DNA of 64,000 nt, taken from Sciurus carolinensis (Eukaryota; Chordata; Mammalia; Rodentia; Sciuridae). Shown one piece after another: positions 47,556-62,500 of the stretch. The notes under the pieces are model-generated. The model did not search any database and was not told the DNA's origin. It saw only the letters and a list, made by a program, of their open reading frames with translations. Position 1 is the first letter of the stretch; every line of letters starts with the position of its first letter. The position numbers were made by a program, and so were the translations under genes. The stretch is from NCBI RefSeq assembly GCF_902686445.1, contig NC_062214.1, forward strand, positions 39,379,454 to 39,443,453, read 5' to 3'.

Positions 47556-50500
47556 ATGACTGGGAATACAAATCATATCACAATAAAAACCCTGAATATT
47601 AATGGCCTGAATTCATCAATCAAAAGACATAGACTGGCAGATTGGATTAAAAAGAAAAGTCCAACAATATGCTGCCTGCAAGAGACTCATCTCATAGAAA
47701 GAGACACCCATAGACTAAAGGTGAAAGGATGGGGAAAAACATACCATGCACACGGACACAGCAAAAAAGCTGGAGTATCCATCCTCATTTCAGTTAATGT
47801 GAACTTCAAGCCAAAACTAGTCAGAAGGGATAAAGAAAGACATTACATACTGCTTAAGGGAAGCATAAATCAGCAAGACATAACAATCATAAATTTCTAT
47901 GCCCGAACATTGGCTCATTCACGTACGTCAAACAAATCCATCTCAATTCCAGAAATCAAATAGACCACAACACAATCATACTACGCGATTTTAACGCACC
48001 TCTCTCACCACTGGATAGATCTTCCAAACAAAAATCGAATAAAGAAACCATAGATCTCAATAACACAATCAACAATTTAGACTTAACTGACATATATAGT
48101 ATATACCATCCAACAAAGAAGGAATACACTTTCTTCTCAGCAGCACATGGATCCTTCTCTAAAATAGACCATATTTTATGCCACAAAGCTACTGTTAGCA
48201 AATACAAGAAGATAGAGATACTACCTTGTATTCTATCAGATCATAATGGATTGAAATTAGAAATAAATGACAGAATAAAAAACAGAAACTTCTCCAATAC
48301 CTGGAGATTAAATAATACACTATTATATGATGAATGAATCACAGAAGATATCAGGAGGGAAATAAAAAAATTCTTAGAAGTAAATGAGAACAAAGACACA
48401 TCATATCAAAATCTCTGGAACACTATGAAAGCAGTACTCAGAGGAAGATTTATTTCATGGGACTCATTCAACAAAAGAAGTAGAAATCAACAAATAAACA
48501 ACTTAAGCCCTAGAAAAAGAAGAGCAAACCAATACCAAAAGTATTAGAAGACAGGAAATAGTTAAAATCAGAGCCGAAATCAATGAAATTGAAACAAAAG
48601 AAACAATTGGAAAAATTAACAAAATAAATAGTTGGTTCTTTGAAAAAATAAACAAAATTGATAAACCCTTAGCCACACTAACAAAGAGAAAGAGGGAGAA
48701 AACTCAAATTACTAAAATTCGGAATGAACAGGGAAATATCACAACAGACACGAGTGAAATACAAAACATAATTAGAAGCTATTTTGAAAATCTATACTCC
48801 AACAAAACAGAAAACCTCGAAGACATCAACAAGTTTCTAGAGACTTATGAATTACCTAAACTGAACGAGGAGGACACACACAACTTAAATAAATCAATTT
48901 CAAGCAATGAAATAGAAGAGGTCATCAAAGGCCTACCAACAAAGAAAAGTCCGGGACCAGATGTGTTCTCAGTCGAGTTCTACAAAACCTTTAAAGAAAA
49001 ACTCATTCCAATACTCCTCAAAGTATTCCATGAAACAGAAGAGGAGGGAACCCTCCCAAACTTGTTCTATGAAGTCAATATTACCCTGATACCTAAACCA
49101 GACAGAGACACATCGAGGAAAGAACATTTCAGACCAATATCCTTAATGAACATCGAGGCAAAAATTCTCCACAAAATTTTAGCAAATCGCATACAAAGAT
49201 ATATTAAAAAGATAGTGCACCATGATCAAGTGGTTTTTATCCCAGGGATGTAAAGTTGGTTCAACATCCGGAAATCAATAAATGTCATTCACCATATCAA
49301 CAGACTTAAAGTTAAGAATTACACGATTATTTAAATAGATGCAGAAAATGCATTTGATAAAATACAATACCTCTTCATGCTCAAAACACTAGAAAAAATT
49401 GGGGTAGTGGGAACATTCCTAAACATTGTAAAGGCCATCTACGCTAAGCCCATGGCCAATATCATTCTAAATGTGAAAAAGTGAAAGCATTCACCCTAAA
49501 AACTGGAACAAGGCAGGGATACCCTCTTTCACCACTTCTATTCAAAATCGTCCTTGAAACTCTAGCCAGAGTAATTAGACAAGCCAAAGAAATTAAAGGG
49601 ATACGAATTGGAAAAGAACTCAAACTATCCCTGTTCACTGATGACATGATTTTATATTTAGAGGAACCTGGAAATTCCACCAGAAAACTTTTAGAACTCA
49701 TAAGTGAATTCAATAAAGTAGCAGGTTACAAGATGAATGCTCATAAATCCAATGCATTTTTATACATAAGTGATGAATCTTCAGAAAGAGAAATTAGGAA
49801 AACTACCCCATACGCAATGGCATCAAAAAAAATAAAATACTTGGGAATCAATCTCACAAAAGAGGTGAAAGACCTCTACAATGAGAACTACAGAACACTA
49901 AAGAAAGAAATTCAAGAAAACCTTAGAAGATGGAAAGATCTCCCATGTTCTTGGGTAGGAAGAATCAATATTGTCAAAATGGCCATACTACCTAAAGTGC
50001 TATACAGATTTAATGCAATTCCAATTTAAATCCCAATGACGTACCTTACAGAAATAGAGCAAGCAATTATGAAATTCATCTGGAAGAATAAAAAACCCAG
50101 AATAGCTAAAGCAATCCCCAGTAGAAAGAGCGAAGCAGGTGGTATCGCAATACCAGATCTTCAACTCTATTACAAAGCAATAGTAACAAAAACGGCATGG
50201 TATTGGTACCAAAATAGACAGGTTGATCAGTGGTACAGAATAGAGGACATGGACACAGACCCAAATAAATGCAATTTTCTCATACTAGACAAAGGGGCCA
50301 AAAATATGCAATGGAGAAAAGATAGCCTCTTCAACAAATGGTGCTGGGAAAACTGGAAATCCATATGCAACAGAATGAAACTAAACCCCTATCTATCTCT
50401 CACCCTGCACAAACCTCAACTCTAAATGGATCAAGGACCTCGGAATCAGACCACAGACCCTGCATCTTATAGAAGAAAAAGTAGGTCCAAACCTTCAACT

Positions 50501-51364
50501 TGTTGGCTTAGGATCAGACTTCCTTAACAGGACTCCCATAGCACAAGAAATAAAAGCAAGAATCAACAACTGGGATAGATTCAAACTAAAAAGCTTTCTC
50601 TCAGCAAAGGAAACTATCAGTAATGTGAAGAGAGTGCCTACAGTGTGGGAGAATATCTTTGCCACTCATACTTCAGATAGAGCGCTAATTTCCAGAATCT
50701 ATAAAGAACTCAAAAAACTCTACACGAAGAATACAAATAATCCAATCAACAAATGGGCTAAGGAAATGAACAGACACTTCACAGAAGAAGATATACAAGC
50801 AATCAACAGATATATGAAAAAAATGTTCAACATCTCTAGTAATAAGAGAAATGCAAATCAAAACTACCCTAAGATTTCATCTCACCCCAATTAGAATGGC
50901 GATTATCAAGAACACAGGCAACAATAGGTGTTGATGAGAATGTGGGGAAAAGGTACACTCATACATTACTGGTGGGGTTGCAAATTAGTGCAGCCACTCT
51001 GGAAAGCAGTATGGAGATTCCTCAGAAAGCTTGGAATGGAACCACCATTTGACCCAGCTACCCCACTCCTTGGCCTATACCCAAAGAACTTAAAATCAGC
51101 ATACTACAGAGATACCGCCACATCAATGTTCATTGCTGCTCAATTCACCACAGCCAGATTGTGGAATCACCTAGATGCCCTTCAGTTGATGAATGGATAA
51201 AAAAACTGTGGCATATATATACAATGGAATATTACTCCGCAATGAAGAATGATAAAATTATGGCATTTGCAGGCAAATGGATGAAACTGGAGAATATCAT
51301 GCTAAGTGAGATAAGCCAATCTCAAAAAACTAAAGGACAAATGATCTCGCTGATAAGCGGATGA
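47556..51364 (+). pseudogene. L1 ORF2 (endonuclease/reverse transcriptase), disrupted
   Basis: Start at MTGNTNHITIKTLNINGLNS (47556; an in-frame ATG also lies at 47547). The endonuclease Asn and the CLQETH motif (about 47673) are present. The frame breaks at 47961-47963, recovers in pieces, and changes frame several times (segments 48963-49253, 49481-50029, 50036-50425, 50625-50894, 50928-51200, 51161-51364). The reverse-transcriptase active site, FADD in the intact copy at 61373, reads FTDD here (about 49636), so a residue of the catalytic motif is also changed. The C-terminal end MISLISG matches the other copies. Confidence 0.92.
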
Positions 51365-52110
<746 letters not shown>

Positions 52111-53101
52111 TCCACCTCACAAAGGAACCACTGGCCATGATTTTTGTTCCTTATTTCTGCTTTCTTCATTCTGTTTCTGCCTATAAAGCTAATATCCTCT
52201 ATCAACTCACCAAAACTCCCTCTGTTTCATAGCCTGGATGCTGCCCACTACATGAATCATTAACAACAATCAATTTTGTCTTTAAAATTCAATTTGTTCA
52301 AATTTTGCTTTCAACAGTCTGTAAGAAGCATGTAGAAACATGACTTGAGATTATATATTTTTGGATAATTTTTTATGCTTTTGCTTTTATTGGTGCATTA
52401 TTTTAGATGATTTCTTGATTATTAAGTTTCTCATGCATTTATAGGAAAACAAATGACTGATAGTTTTAACTTTATGATGAAAGAGTAGTGAATTGTTTGA
52501 CTTGGACAAGAAGATAAAGACAATGAAAATAGGATAAAAACAACAAAGTTGAATTCAGCCCTAAATTCATCCCTGGAATTCTCTTTTTTAACATTTAATC
52601 CTGAGTAGTACATGGTTTTAGCATCTCATACCTTGTTATATGCCTCTTTTACTAAAATAGTCACTTTTTTGCAAATATTTTCATTGGGGACCCTAGGAAA
52701 CTCATATTCTGCTATATGTACAAAGTAAAGAATTTCAGTTGGTCTTTTTACCTGTGTTAGGACATTCATTGGATATAGTTTAACCTTTCAACATATATAC
52801 ATTTTAGCTTAAAACAATATTAACTATGTTTAATTTTTAAATTTTTCCATTTTAAAAACTATATTAATTTGATGGTCCATATCTTTACTATTAGTATTTC
52901 CTCTGCACACGAGAAGTTCTTGTTACAACACTTACCACTCTGTAATATCAGTCGAGAAGATCAGGAAGTTTATCTTCCATTTTTTAAAACCTAAATTATC
53001 TATTACACTTGTGTTTCTTGATGATTAAAAGGAGATGCAGCTGAAAAAATCTAAAACACAGCAAGGACAGTACTGTCATATTAGAACATTGCTTTATTCT
53101 T

Positions 53102-54516
53102 TTTTTTTTAATTTTTTTTATTTTTTTTATTTTTTTACGTTTACATAGGGTAATGATGTTTATTTTATTTTTCCCCTCCCCCCCACCCCTCCCACCCCTC
53201 CCACCCCTCCCACCCCTCTTTTCCCTCTACACAGTCCTTCTTTCCTTCATTCTTACCGCTCTCCTTAGCCTAACTCTAAACCTAACCCTAAACCTAATGC
53301 TAACCCCTCCCAACCCCCATTATATGTCCTCATCCGCTTATCAGCGAGATCATTCGTCCTTTAGTTTTTTGAGATTGGCTTATCTCACTTAGCATGATAT
53401 TCTCCAATTTCGTCCATTTGCCTACAAATGCCATAATTTTATCATTCTTCATTGCGGAGTAATATTCCATTGTATAAATATGCCACAGTTTCTTTATCCA
53501 TTCATCAACTGAAGGGCATCTAGTTGAATTGAGCAGCAATGAACATTGATGTGGCTGTATCTCTGTAGTATGCTGATTTTAAGTCCTTTGGGTATAGGCC
53601 AAGGAGTGGGATAGCTGGGTCAAATGGTGGTTCCATTCCAAGCTTTCTGAGGAATCTCCACACTGCTTTCCAGAGTGGCTGCACTAATTTGCAACCCCAC
53701 CAGCAATGTATGAGTGTTCCTTTTTCACCACATCCTCGCCAACACCTATTGTAGCTTGTATTCTTGATAATCGCCATTCTAATTGGGGTGAGATGAAATC
53801 TTAGTGTAGTTTTGATTTGCATTTCCCTTATTACTAGGGATGTTGAACATTTTTTCATATATCTGTTGATTACTTGTACATCTTCTTCTGTGAAGTGTCT
53901 GTTCATTTCCTTAGCCCATTTGTTGATTGGATTATTTGTATTCTTCGTGTAGAGTTTTTTGAGTTCTTTATAGATTCTGGAAATTAGCGCTCTATCTGAG
54001 GTATGGTTGGCAAAGATATTCTCCCACTCTGTAGGCTCTCTCTTCACATTTCTGATAGTTTCCTTTGCTGAGAGAAAGCTTTTTAGTCTGAATCTATCCC
54101 AGTTGTTGATTCTTGCTTTTATTTCTTGTGCTATGGGAGTCCTGTTAAGGAAATCTGATCCTAAGCCAACAAGTTGAAGATTTGGACCTACTTTTTCTTC
54201 TATAAGATGCAGGGTCTCTGGTCTGATTCCGAGGTCCTTGATCCATTTTGAGTTGAGTTTTGTGTAGGGTGAGAGATAGGGGTTTAATTTCATTCTATTG
54301 CATATAGTTTTCCAGTTTTCCCAGCACCATTTGTTGAAGAGGCTATCTTTTCTCCATTGCATATTTTTGGAACCTTTGTCTAGTATGAGAAAATTGTATT
54401 TATTTGGGTTTGTGTCCATGTCCTCTATTCTGTACCATTGATCTACCTGTCTATTTTGGTACCAATACCATGCCGTTTTTGTTACTATTGCTTTGTAGTA
54501 GAGTTGAAGATCTGGT
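53102..54516 (-). mobile_element. 5'-truncated LINE-1, fairly young
   Basis: Poly(T) at 53102-53137 is the tail; then comes the 3' UTR with (CCCACCCCT)n at 53175-53217 and the telomere-like block (53266-53312), then ORF2. The flanks GCTTTATTCTT at 53091-53101 and 54517-54527 define it. The ORF2 C-terminal part is open from about 54516 to 53520 on the minus strand (including [18 protein letters not shown]). Near 53527 about 20 bases are missing relative to the 62.8-kb copy, which shifts the frame into the final segment (53330-53539). Confidence 0.95.
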
Positions 54517-54955
54517 GCTTTATTCTTAAGAGTGATTTCATCCTCCCTAGAGTTAGTGGTGAACAAGAAAGACCTAGGTGGTAGAGATCATCTAGGTGGG
54601 AGAATGGGATGGTTCTCTAGAACTTCTTGTGGTTGAACCTTTTTTTTTTTTTTCTTGAATCTTTATTATTTGACCTGAGTTTTATTTCAAATATGGTAAG
54701 ACTGTTGGGTGGTACATAAGACTGATGGGTCAAACATAAAGACACATTTTATCCCCACTTTTGGTTTTTACCCATTCTCCTATTTTCCTTCATTGATATA
54801 AAGTTTGACTTAAATATGGAAAAGAAATAATTTTCTCTTATTAAAAACGGGTATCTTGTATGACTTGGGAACCAGTGAATAGTTTTGCTAATCAAGATTA
54901 TCTTCAACTACAGATGTATTTTACAATTACAAAGATTATTTTATGTTTATTCTTT

Positions 54956-56939
54956 GAAAATATTTTTATTAGTGCATTAGTTATGTATAATAGCAATTAG
55001 TTATATATAATAGTGGAATTCATTTTGACATAATTATATCTGCCTGGAATATAATTTGCTCTATTTCAGACTCCGTACATCTAATTAACCTCCTCTTCTT
55101 CCTCCATCTGGACCCCTTCCTCTACTCTACTGGTCTTTCTTCTGTTTATTAATTTTTTAATTGATGCGTTATAGATAATACATAAGGGCAAAATTCACTG
55201 TGGTATATTCATATTGCATATAGCCTAATTTGGTCAATTTTATCTCATAGTTCCTCCCTTTTCTTGTACCTCCTCCCTCCACCTTTATCCCCTTCCCCTA
55301 CTCTACTAATCTCTACTCCATTTTCATGGGATGCCCTATCCTGTTCTTTTCCCCTTATTTTGCTCTAGTTTTATGGCTAAAACTCCATTATACATATATA
55401 CCACATTTTCTTTATTAATTCATCTGTTGATGGCAACCTGGGCTGTTTTTATACCTTGGTTATTGTGAATTACACTACTATAAACATTGATGCACCTGTA
55501 TCTTCATACTTATAGTATGCTGATTTTAGTTCTTTTGGATATATACCCAAAGACATCTGGGTCACATGATCCATTCCTAGTCTTTTCAGGAATCTCTAGT
55601 GCTTTCTAAAGTGGTTGCACTAGTTTGTAGCCACAGCAATAATGTGTCATGCCCACATTTATTATTATTCATATTTTTGATGATTGAGTTTTGATTTGCA
55701 TTTCCCTAATTACTAAGGATATTGAACATTTCTTTTCACATGTTTATTGGCCATTTGTATTTCTTCTTTTGAGAAATGTATCCTTAGTTTTTTCACCCAC
55801 CTTCTGATTGAGTTATTTGGTTTTTTGTTTGTGTTTGGTATTAAGTTTGTCAAATTCTTTATATAGTCTGGATATTACTTCCCAATTAGAGGAATAGGTG
55901 GCAAATATTTTCTTCCATCCTGTAGGTTCTTTCTTCATGCTCTTGTTTCCTGTGCTCTTTAGAAGCTTTTAAATTTTATGCCAGACCACTTATTGATTCT
56001 TGATTTTATTTCTTGAGATTTAGGGGCCTTGTTAAGGAACTTGGTGCCTGTGCCAATAGTTGGAGTATTGAACCTAAGTTTTCTTCTAGAAGTTGCAAAG
56101 TTTCTGGTTTAATTCCTAGGCCTTTAATCCCCTTTAATTAGACCTTTGTGCAAGGTGAGTGATAGGGATTTATTTTCATTCACCTGCATATGGACATCCA
56201 GTTTTTCTAGCACCATTTGTTAAAGAAAGTTTTCTTTTTCCTGAACATATGTTTTTGACACTGTTGTTAAGTATCAGATGACTGTATTTAAGTGGATTTA
56301 TTGCTGTGTCTTCTGTTCTTCATGTCTTTGTATCTGTGTTGGTGCTAGTGCCATGCTGTTTTGTTTCTATAGCTCTGTAGCATAATTTGAGAACAGGAAT
56401 TGTGATGCATTCAGCATCATTCTTCTTGATAAGTATTGTTTTGGCTATTCTGGGTCTTTTATTCTTCCAAATGAATTTTAGGACTGTTTTTCCTTTTTTT
56501 CTAGGACTGTGAGGAATGTTGTTGACATTTTGATGGAGATTACATTGACTGTGTATATTGCTGTTGGCAATATGGCCATTTTGACAATATTAATTCTGCT
56601 TCTTCAAGAACATGAGAGGTCTTTTAATCTTCTAAGGCCTTTTTCAACGTTCTGTAGTTTTCATTATAGAGGTCTTTCACCTTCCTGGTTAGCTATATTC
56701 TTAGGTATTTTATTTTATTTATTTTTTGAGGTTTATGAGAATGGGATAGTTTTCCTGATTTCTTTCTCAGTGGATTTATTATTGGAGTATAGGAGATCTA
56801 TTGATTTTTATGTGTTGATCTTGTACCCTCTTATTTTGCTGAATTTGCTTATCAGCTTTAGAATTCTTCTAGTGGAGTTTTTTGGGTTTTCTAGATATAG
56901 GATAATGTCATCAGCAAACAGATATTTTGACTTCTTTTC
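54956..56939 (-). mobile_element. Older 5'-truncated LINE-1
   Basis: The 3' UTR (54956-55350) and ORF2 up to the reverse-transcriptase region (text 'ggataatgtcatcagcaaac' at 56900 corresponds to the FADD neighbourhood). A perfect 13-bp duplication, ATGTTTATTCTTT, lies at 54943-54955 and 56940-56952. It has many stops. The plus-strand open frame 56509-57015 is its shadow. Confidence 0.93.
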
Positions 56940-57607
56940 ATGTTTATTCTTTCAATATACAGTTATTGAGCACCTGTTTTGTGATAGAATCTCACAGTCT
57001 AAATGTAATAAATAATTCCTTCACTCTTGAGAATATAGTTTTTGTTGTTCTTCAAGTCAGAATTAGGGACAATGAATGATAGATAGGACAGAGGTTTTGA
57101 CTTACCAGAAAGAACTTGATAATTACCAAAGCATGAAAAAAAATGAGAATGAACACTGAGAGCCAGTGAGCACTTCTTAGTTAGAAATATTTAACCAGTG
57201 AATTATTTTATCTCAGAGAAGTACTACAGTGTTTTGGAGGGTTGAAGAAACTTCCAAGATTCCTTCAGAATTTAGACTTAGGTTTTTGTGCTTTTGCTTC
57301 CATTAGGCATCTTTATAAGGGTTATCTTCTTGTCCTAGAAAAATTTCTGCCAAGGACATGGGTGTAGCTTTAGTTAGAAGGCTGGAAAGGTGTGTTTTAA
57401 TAACTTCCAAAGTCTTAAGTAAATAACAACAAGGAGCAGCAAGGCAGAAATAATTATGCACCAAGGTCTTCCCAGTATCCTCCCTTAGCTGCTGTAATTT
57501 TACCCAAACCCTTACTTCCTTGGATTGGACAGTCATGCTAAGTGGTACTGAAATTCTCAGATCAACAGAATGAAGGATAAGGAACTGACTGGGTCATATA
57601 TATCTTT

Positions 57608-57945
57608 TTAAAAAATTATTTTTAGTTATACATGATAGTAAAATGTATTTTGGCAGAATATACATACATAGAGTATAACTTATTCTATTTTGGATCCCAC
57701 TCTTGTAGTTATACATGATGTGGTGTTACCCTGGTGGTGTATACAGATACAAGGGTAGGAAAGTTATGACCAATTAATTCTACTTTCTTTCTTATTCCCC
57801 TCCCCTCTCTCTTCCCTTCATTCCCCTTTGTCTAGTACAATACATTTTTATTATTCTTCTTCCCAACCTCCCTTGTTTTGGGTTAGCATCCACAAATAAG
57901 AGAACATTTAGCCTTTGGTTTTATGTGATTGGCTTATTTTCATAT
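57608..57945 (-). mobile_element. LINE-1 3' end, short
   Basis: 3' UTR text (gttatacatgatag..., gagtataacttattc, gttatacatgatgtgg) and the last ORF2 codons (57880-57940). The flanks CATATATATCTT (about 57595) and CATATGTATCTT (about 57943) form a probable duplication. Confidence 0.87.
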
Positions 57946-58696
57946 GTATCTTAAAAGTATTCTAGTTTTGAATTTGTGGAAGATTTTATTAATTTTTTAC
58001 AGATTAAAACATTCAAGTTAAAACCAAAATATTTTATTTGTTTACAGTGTTTACTTATTAAAACCTATGAAATAATATCAGTCTGATAGAAATAGCCCTC
58101 TTGATTATTTGGGGAAAACATCATGGCTTGGCAAAGTAAAAGCCATGGCAAGGAAACACTTAGAAGTAAAATCTTTGAACTGTTTGTCATTGGGAGAAAA
58201 CACCTACAGTTTCTGAGAGATGTCACAAAGAACTTTCCCATGATACCCATAATCATGTATATATGCAACATAGATTTTTGATGATTGTCATTTAATATAA
58301 AATAATTCACTTACTGATGTCATTTCTTAAAAATGCATTCTCTACTAACATCAGTGGAATTTGACTGTCCATTATCATTAATCTTTCATGTCTTAAGGGG
58401 AGGATTTCAGTGGTACAGAAAAACAAGGAAAATTTCATAGCATGAACAGAAAAGAATTTAACTTTGTTTTGTATTATAGTGAAGGAAGAATAAGAACAGT
58501 ATAAGAGAACTGAGAGTTGAGAGAATGTGTGAAATGAAATTGCTGGCAATTTTTTATTCTTCCTAGGGAAAGTTCATCATTGTAATTATGTATTAAAATT
58601 TCTAAATGTAGTCCAACTTTATTGGCAAAATAATAATAGATTATTTTGAAGTTTGAAAAAAATCTAATGGAGCTTAAATTTTATTAATAATCTTGG

Positions 58697-58738
58697 TGCA
58701 TGCATGCGTGTGTGTGTGTGTGTGTGCACATGTATGTG
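58697..58738. repeat. (GT)n microsatellite
   Basis: TGCATGCATGCG followed by GTGTGT and CACATGTATGTG. Confidence 0.93.
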
Positions 58739-59207
58739 AATTATCACATTTCATATATTTGTTAAACTTTTGAGTGAAGGCAGATATTATTGGAGAACAG
58801 ATCTATTTGTAAAACCCTGGACAGGAACATCCAAATTGGCAAAATGATTTGGTGCCCATCTGCAGTAAATCAAGATGTGCATCTGACTAGGTTGCAGCTT
58901 TGTGCCAATGCCTGTCTCAACATGTTCAGTTTTTAACTGAATTCTGTCAAATTATAATTACTATCACAGATATTTTCTTATGGATGTGTCTATTGTGTGA
59001 TTATAGGTCTATTCAGAAAGGGTCAGGGTTTCTTTTTGACCACAATATTAATTTAGAAGTGCCTGACACAAGTCTTCTCCCTTTATCCCCTTTCTCCATT
59101 TCCCATTCATTCTCATTCATTTGGAAATAGATCATCAGGATAGTGGTTGGGAAATGCTCCATTGTGCAAGGGAACCTCTGTTCCTCTCTCTGAGTGTTTT
59201 TTCATTT

Positions 59208-59405
59208 GTTTTTCATTTTGTTTTTGTGGTACCGAGGCACTTAACCACAGAGCCACATCCCCAGTCCTTTGTTGTATTTTATTTGAAGATAGGGTCTCAC
59301 TGGTTTTCTTAGGGCCTCATTAAGTTGCTGAGGTTGGTTTTGAACTTGAGATCCTCCTGCCTCAGCTTCCCAAATTGCTAGGTTTACAGGTGTGAGCCAC
59401 CTGTG
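59208..59405 (-). mobile_element. B1-dID dimeric SINE
   Basis: The ID half (59225-59268, with a short deletion) and B1 half (59290-59403; reversed: aggtggctcacacctgtaaa). Confidence 0.9.
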
Positions 59406-59577
59406 CATTTTATTTTATTTTTTTGAGACATTCTATGTTGTTCTGATTTGAAAACAAAACTTGATAGTTTCAAGAAATAGGGTTAGGGGTAAGGAGAGTG
59501 ACACAATACCCTCCACTGCCCATGGGGAGGGGGGAACACTTTAATGAGCGGATTAAGGATAAGAGTATATGAAGTAA

Positions 59578-62500
59578 GGGAAGCATAAATCAGCAAGATA
59601 TAACAATCATAAACATCTATGCCCCAAACAGTGGCTCATCCATATATGTTAAACAAATCCTTCTCAATTTTAGAAACCAAATAGACCATAACACAATAAT
59701 ACTAGGTGATTTTAACACGCCTCTTTCACCACTGGACAGATCTTCCAAACAAAAATTGAACAAAGAAACCATAGATCTCAATAACACAATCAATAATTTA
59801 GACTTAACAGACATTTATAGAATATACCATCCAACCAAGAGCGAATACACTTTCTTCTCAGCAGCACATGGATCCTTCTCTAAAATAGACCATATATTAT
59901 GCCACAAAACTAATGTCAGCAAATACAAGAAGATAGAGACACTACCTTGTATTGTATCAGATCATAATGGATTGAAGTTAGAAATAAATGAAAGAGTAAA
60001 AAACAGAAACTACTCCAACACCTGGAGATTAAACAATATGCTACTATATGATGAATGGATAACAGAAGATATTAGGAAGGAAATTAAAAAATTCTTAGAG
60101 GTAAACGAGAACAAAGAAACAACATATCAAAATCTCTGGGACACTATGAAAGCGGTACTTAGAGGAAGATTTATTTCATGGAGCGCATTTAATAAAAGAA
60201 GTAAAACTCAAAAAATAAATGACCTAACACTACAGCTCAAAGCCCTAGAAAAAGAAGAACAGACCAACACCAAAAGTAGTAGAAGACAGGAAATAGTTAA
60301 ACTCAGAGCTGAAATCAACGAAATTGAAACGAAAGAAACAATACAAAAAATTGACAAAATAAATAGTTGGTTCTTCGAAAAAATAAACAAAATTGATAAA
60401 CCTTTAGCCACACTAACAAAGAGAAGACGAGAGAAAACCCAAATCACTAAAATTCGGAATGAACAAGGAAATATCACAACAGACACGACCGAAATACAAA
60501 ACATAATTAGAAGCTATTTTGAAAATCTATACTCCAACAAAATAGAAAATTTCGAAGACATCAACAGGTTTCTAGAGACATATGAATTGCCTAAACTGAA
60601 CGAGGAGGACATACACAATTTAAATAGACCAATTTCAAGTAATGAAATAGAAGAAGTCATCAAAAGCCTTCCAACAAAGAAAAGTCCAGGACCAGATGGG
60701 TTCTCAGCCGAGTTCTACAAAACTTTTAAAGAAGAACTCATTCCAATACTTCTCAAAGTATTCCATAAAATAGAAGAGGAGGGAACCCTCCCAAACTCAT
60801 TCTATGAAGCCAATATTACCCTGATTCCTAAACCAGACAGAGACACATCGAGGAAAGAAAATTTCAGACCGATATCCTTAATGAACATCGACGCAAAAAT
60901 TCTCAACAAAATTTTAGCAAATCGCATACAAAAACATATTAAAAAGATAGTGCACCATGATCAAGTGGGTTTCATCCCAGGGATGCAAGGTTGGTTCAAC
61001 ATCAGGAAATCAATAAATGTCATTCACCATATCAATAGACTTAAAGTCAAGAATCACATGATTATTTCGATAGATGCAGAAAAAGCATTTGATAAAATAC
61101 AGCACCCCTTCATGCTCAAAACACTAGAAAAAATAGGGATAGTGGGAACATTCCTTAACATTGTAAAGGCCATCTATGCTAAACCCATGGCTAATATCAT
61201 TCTTAATGGTGAAAAACTGAAAGCATTCCCTCTAAAAACTGGAACAAGGCAGGGATGCCCTCTTTCACCACTTCTATTCAATATCGTCCTTGAAACTCTA
61301 GCCAGAGCAATTAGACAGACCAAAGAAATTAAAGGGATACGAATAGGAAAAGAAGAACTCAAACTATCCCTATTTGCTGATGATATGATTGTATACTTAG
61401 AGGAACCAGGAAATTCCACCAGAAAACTTTTAGATCTCATAATTGAATTCAGTAAAGTAGCGGGATATAAGATCAATGCACATAAATCGAAGGCATTTTT
61501 ATATATAAGCGATGAATCTTCAGAAAGAGAAATTAGGAAAACTACCCCATTCACAATAGCTTCGAAAAAAATAAAGTATTTGGGAATCAATCTCACAAAA
61601 GAGGTGAAAGACCTCTACAATGAGAACTACAGAACACTAAAGAAAGAAATTCAAGAAAACCTTAGAAGATGGAAAGATCTCCCATGTTCTTGGATAGGAA
61701 GAATTAATATTGTCAAAATGGCCATACTACCAAAAGTGCTATACAGATTCAATGCAATTCCAATTAAAATCCCAATGATGTACCTTACAGAAATAGAGCA
61801 AGCAATTATGAAATTCATCTGGAAGAATAAAAAACCCAGAATAGCTAAAGCAATCCTTGGCAGAAAGAGTGAAGCAGGGGGTATCGCAATACCAGATCTT
61901 CAACTCTACTACAAAGCAATAGTAACAAAAACGGCATGGTATTGGTACCAAAATAGAAAGGTGGATCAATGGTACAGAATAGAGGACACGGACACAAACC
62001 CAAATAAATACAATTTTCTCATACTAGACAAAGGGGCCAAAAATATGCAATGGAGAAAAGATAGCCTCTTCAACAAATGGTGCTGGGAGAATTGGAAATC
62101 CATATGCAACAGAATGAAACTAAACCCATATCTCTCACCATGCACAAAACTAAACTCAAAATGGATTAAGGATCTCGGAATCAGACCAGAGACCTTGCAT
62201 CTTATAGAAGAAAAAGTAGGTCCAGAGCTTCAACATGTCAGCTTAGGACCAGACTTCCTCAACAGGACTCCCATAGCACAAGAAATAAAAGCAAGAATTA
62301 ATAACTGGGATAGATTCAAACTAAAAAGCTTTCTCTCAGCAAAGGAAACTATCAGCAATGCAAAGAAAGAGCCTACAGAGTGGGAGAAAATCTTTGCCAA
62401 TCATACTTCAGATAGAGCGCTAATCTCCAGAATCTATAAAGAACTCAAAAAACTCTACACCAAGAATGCAAATAATCCAATTGACAAATGGGCTAAGGAA

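Noticed and set aside
56509..57015. 168-codon plus-strand frame rich in Phe/Leu (membrane-protein-like)
   Set aside because: It is the antisense of L1 ORF2, which typically gives hydrophobic shadow frames, and it runs past the L1 end at 56939 into unrelated sequence.
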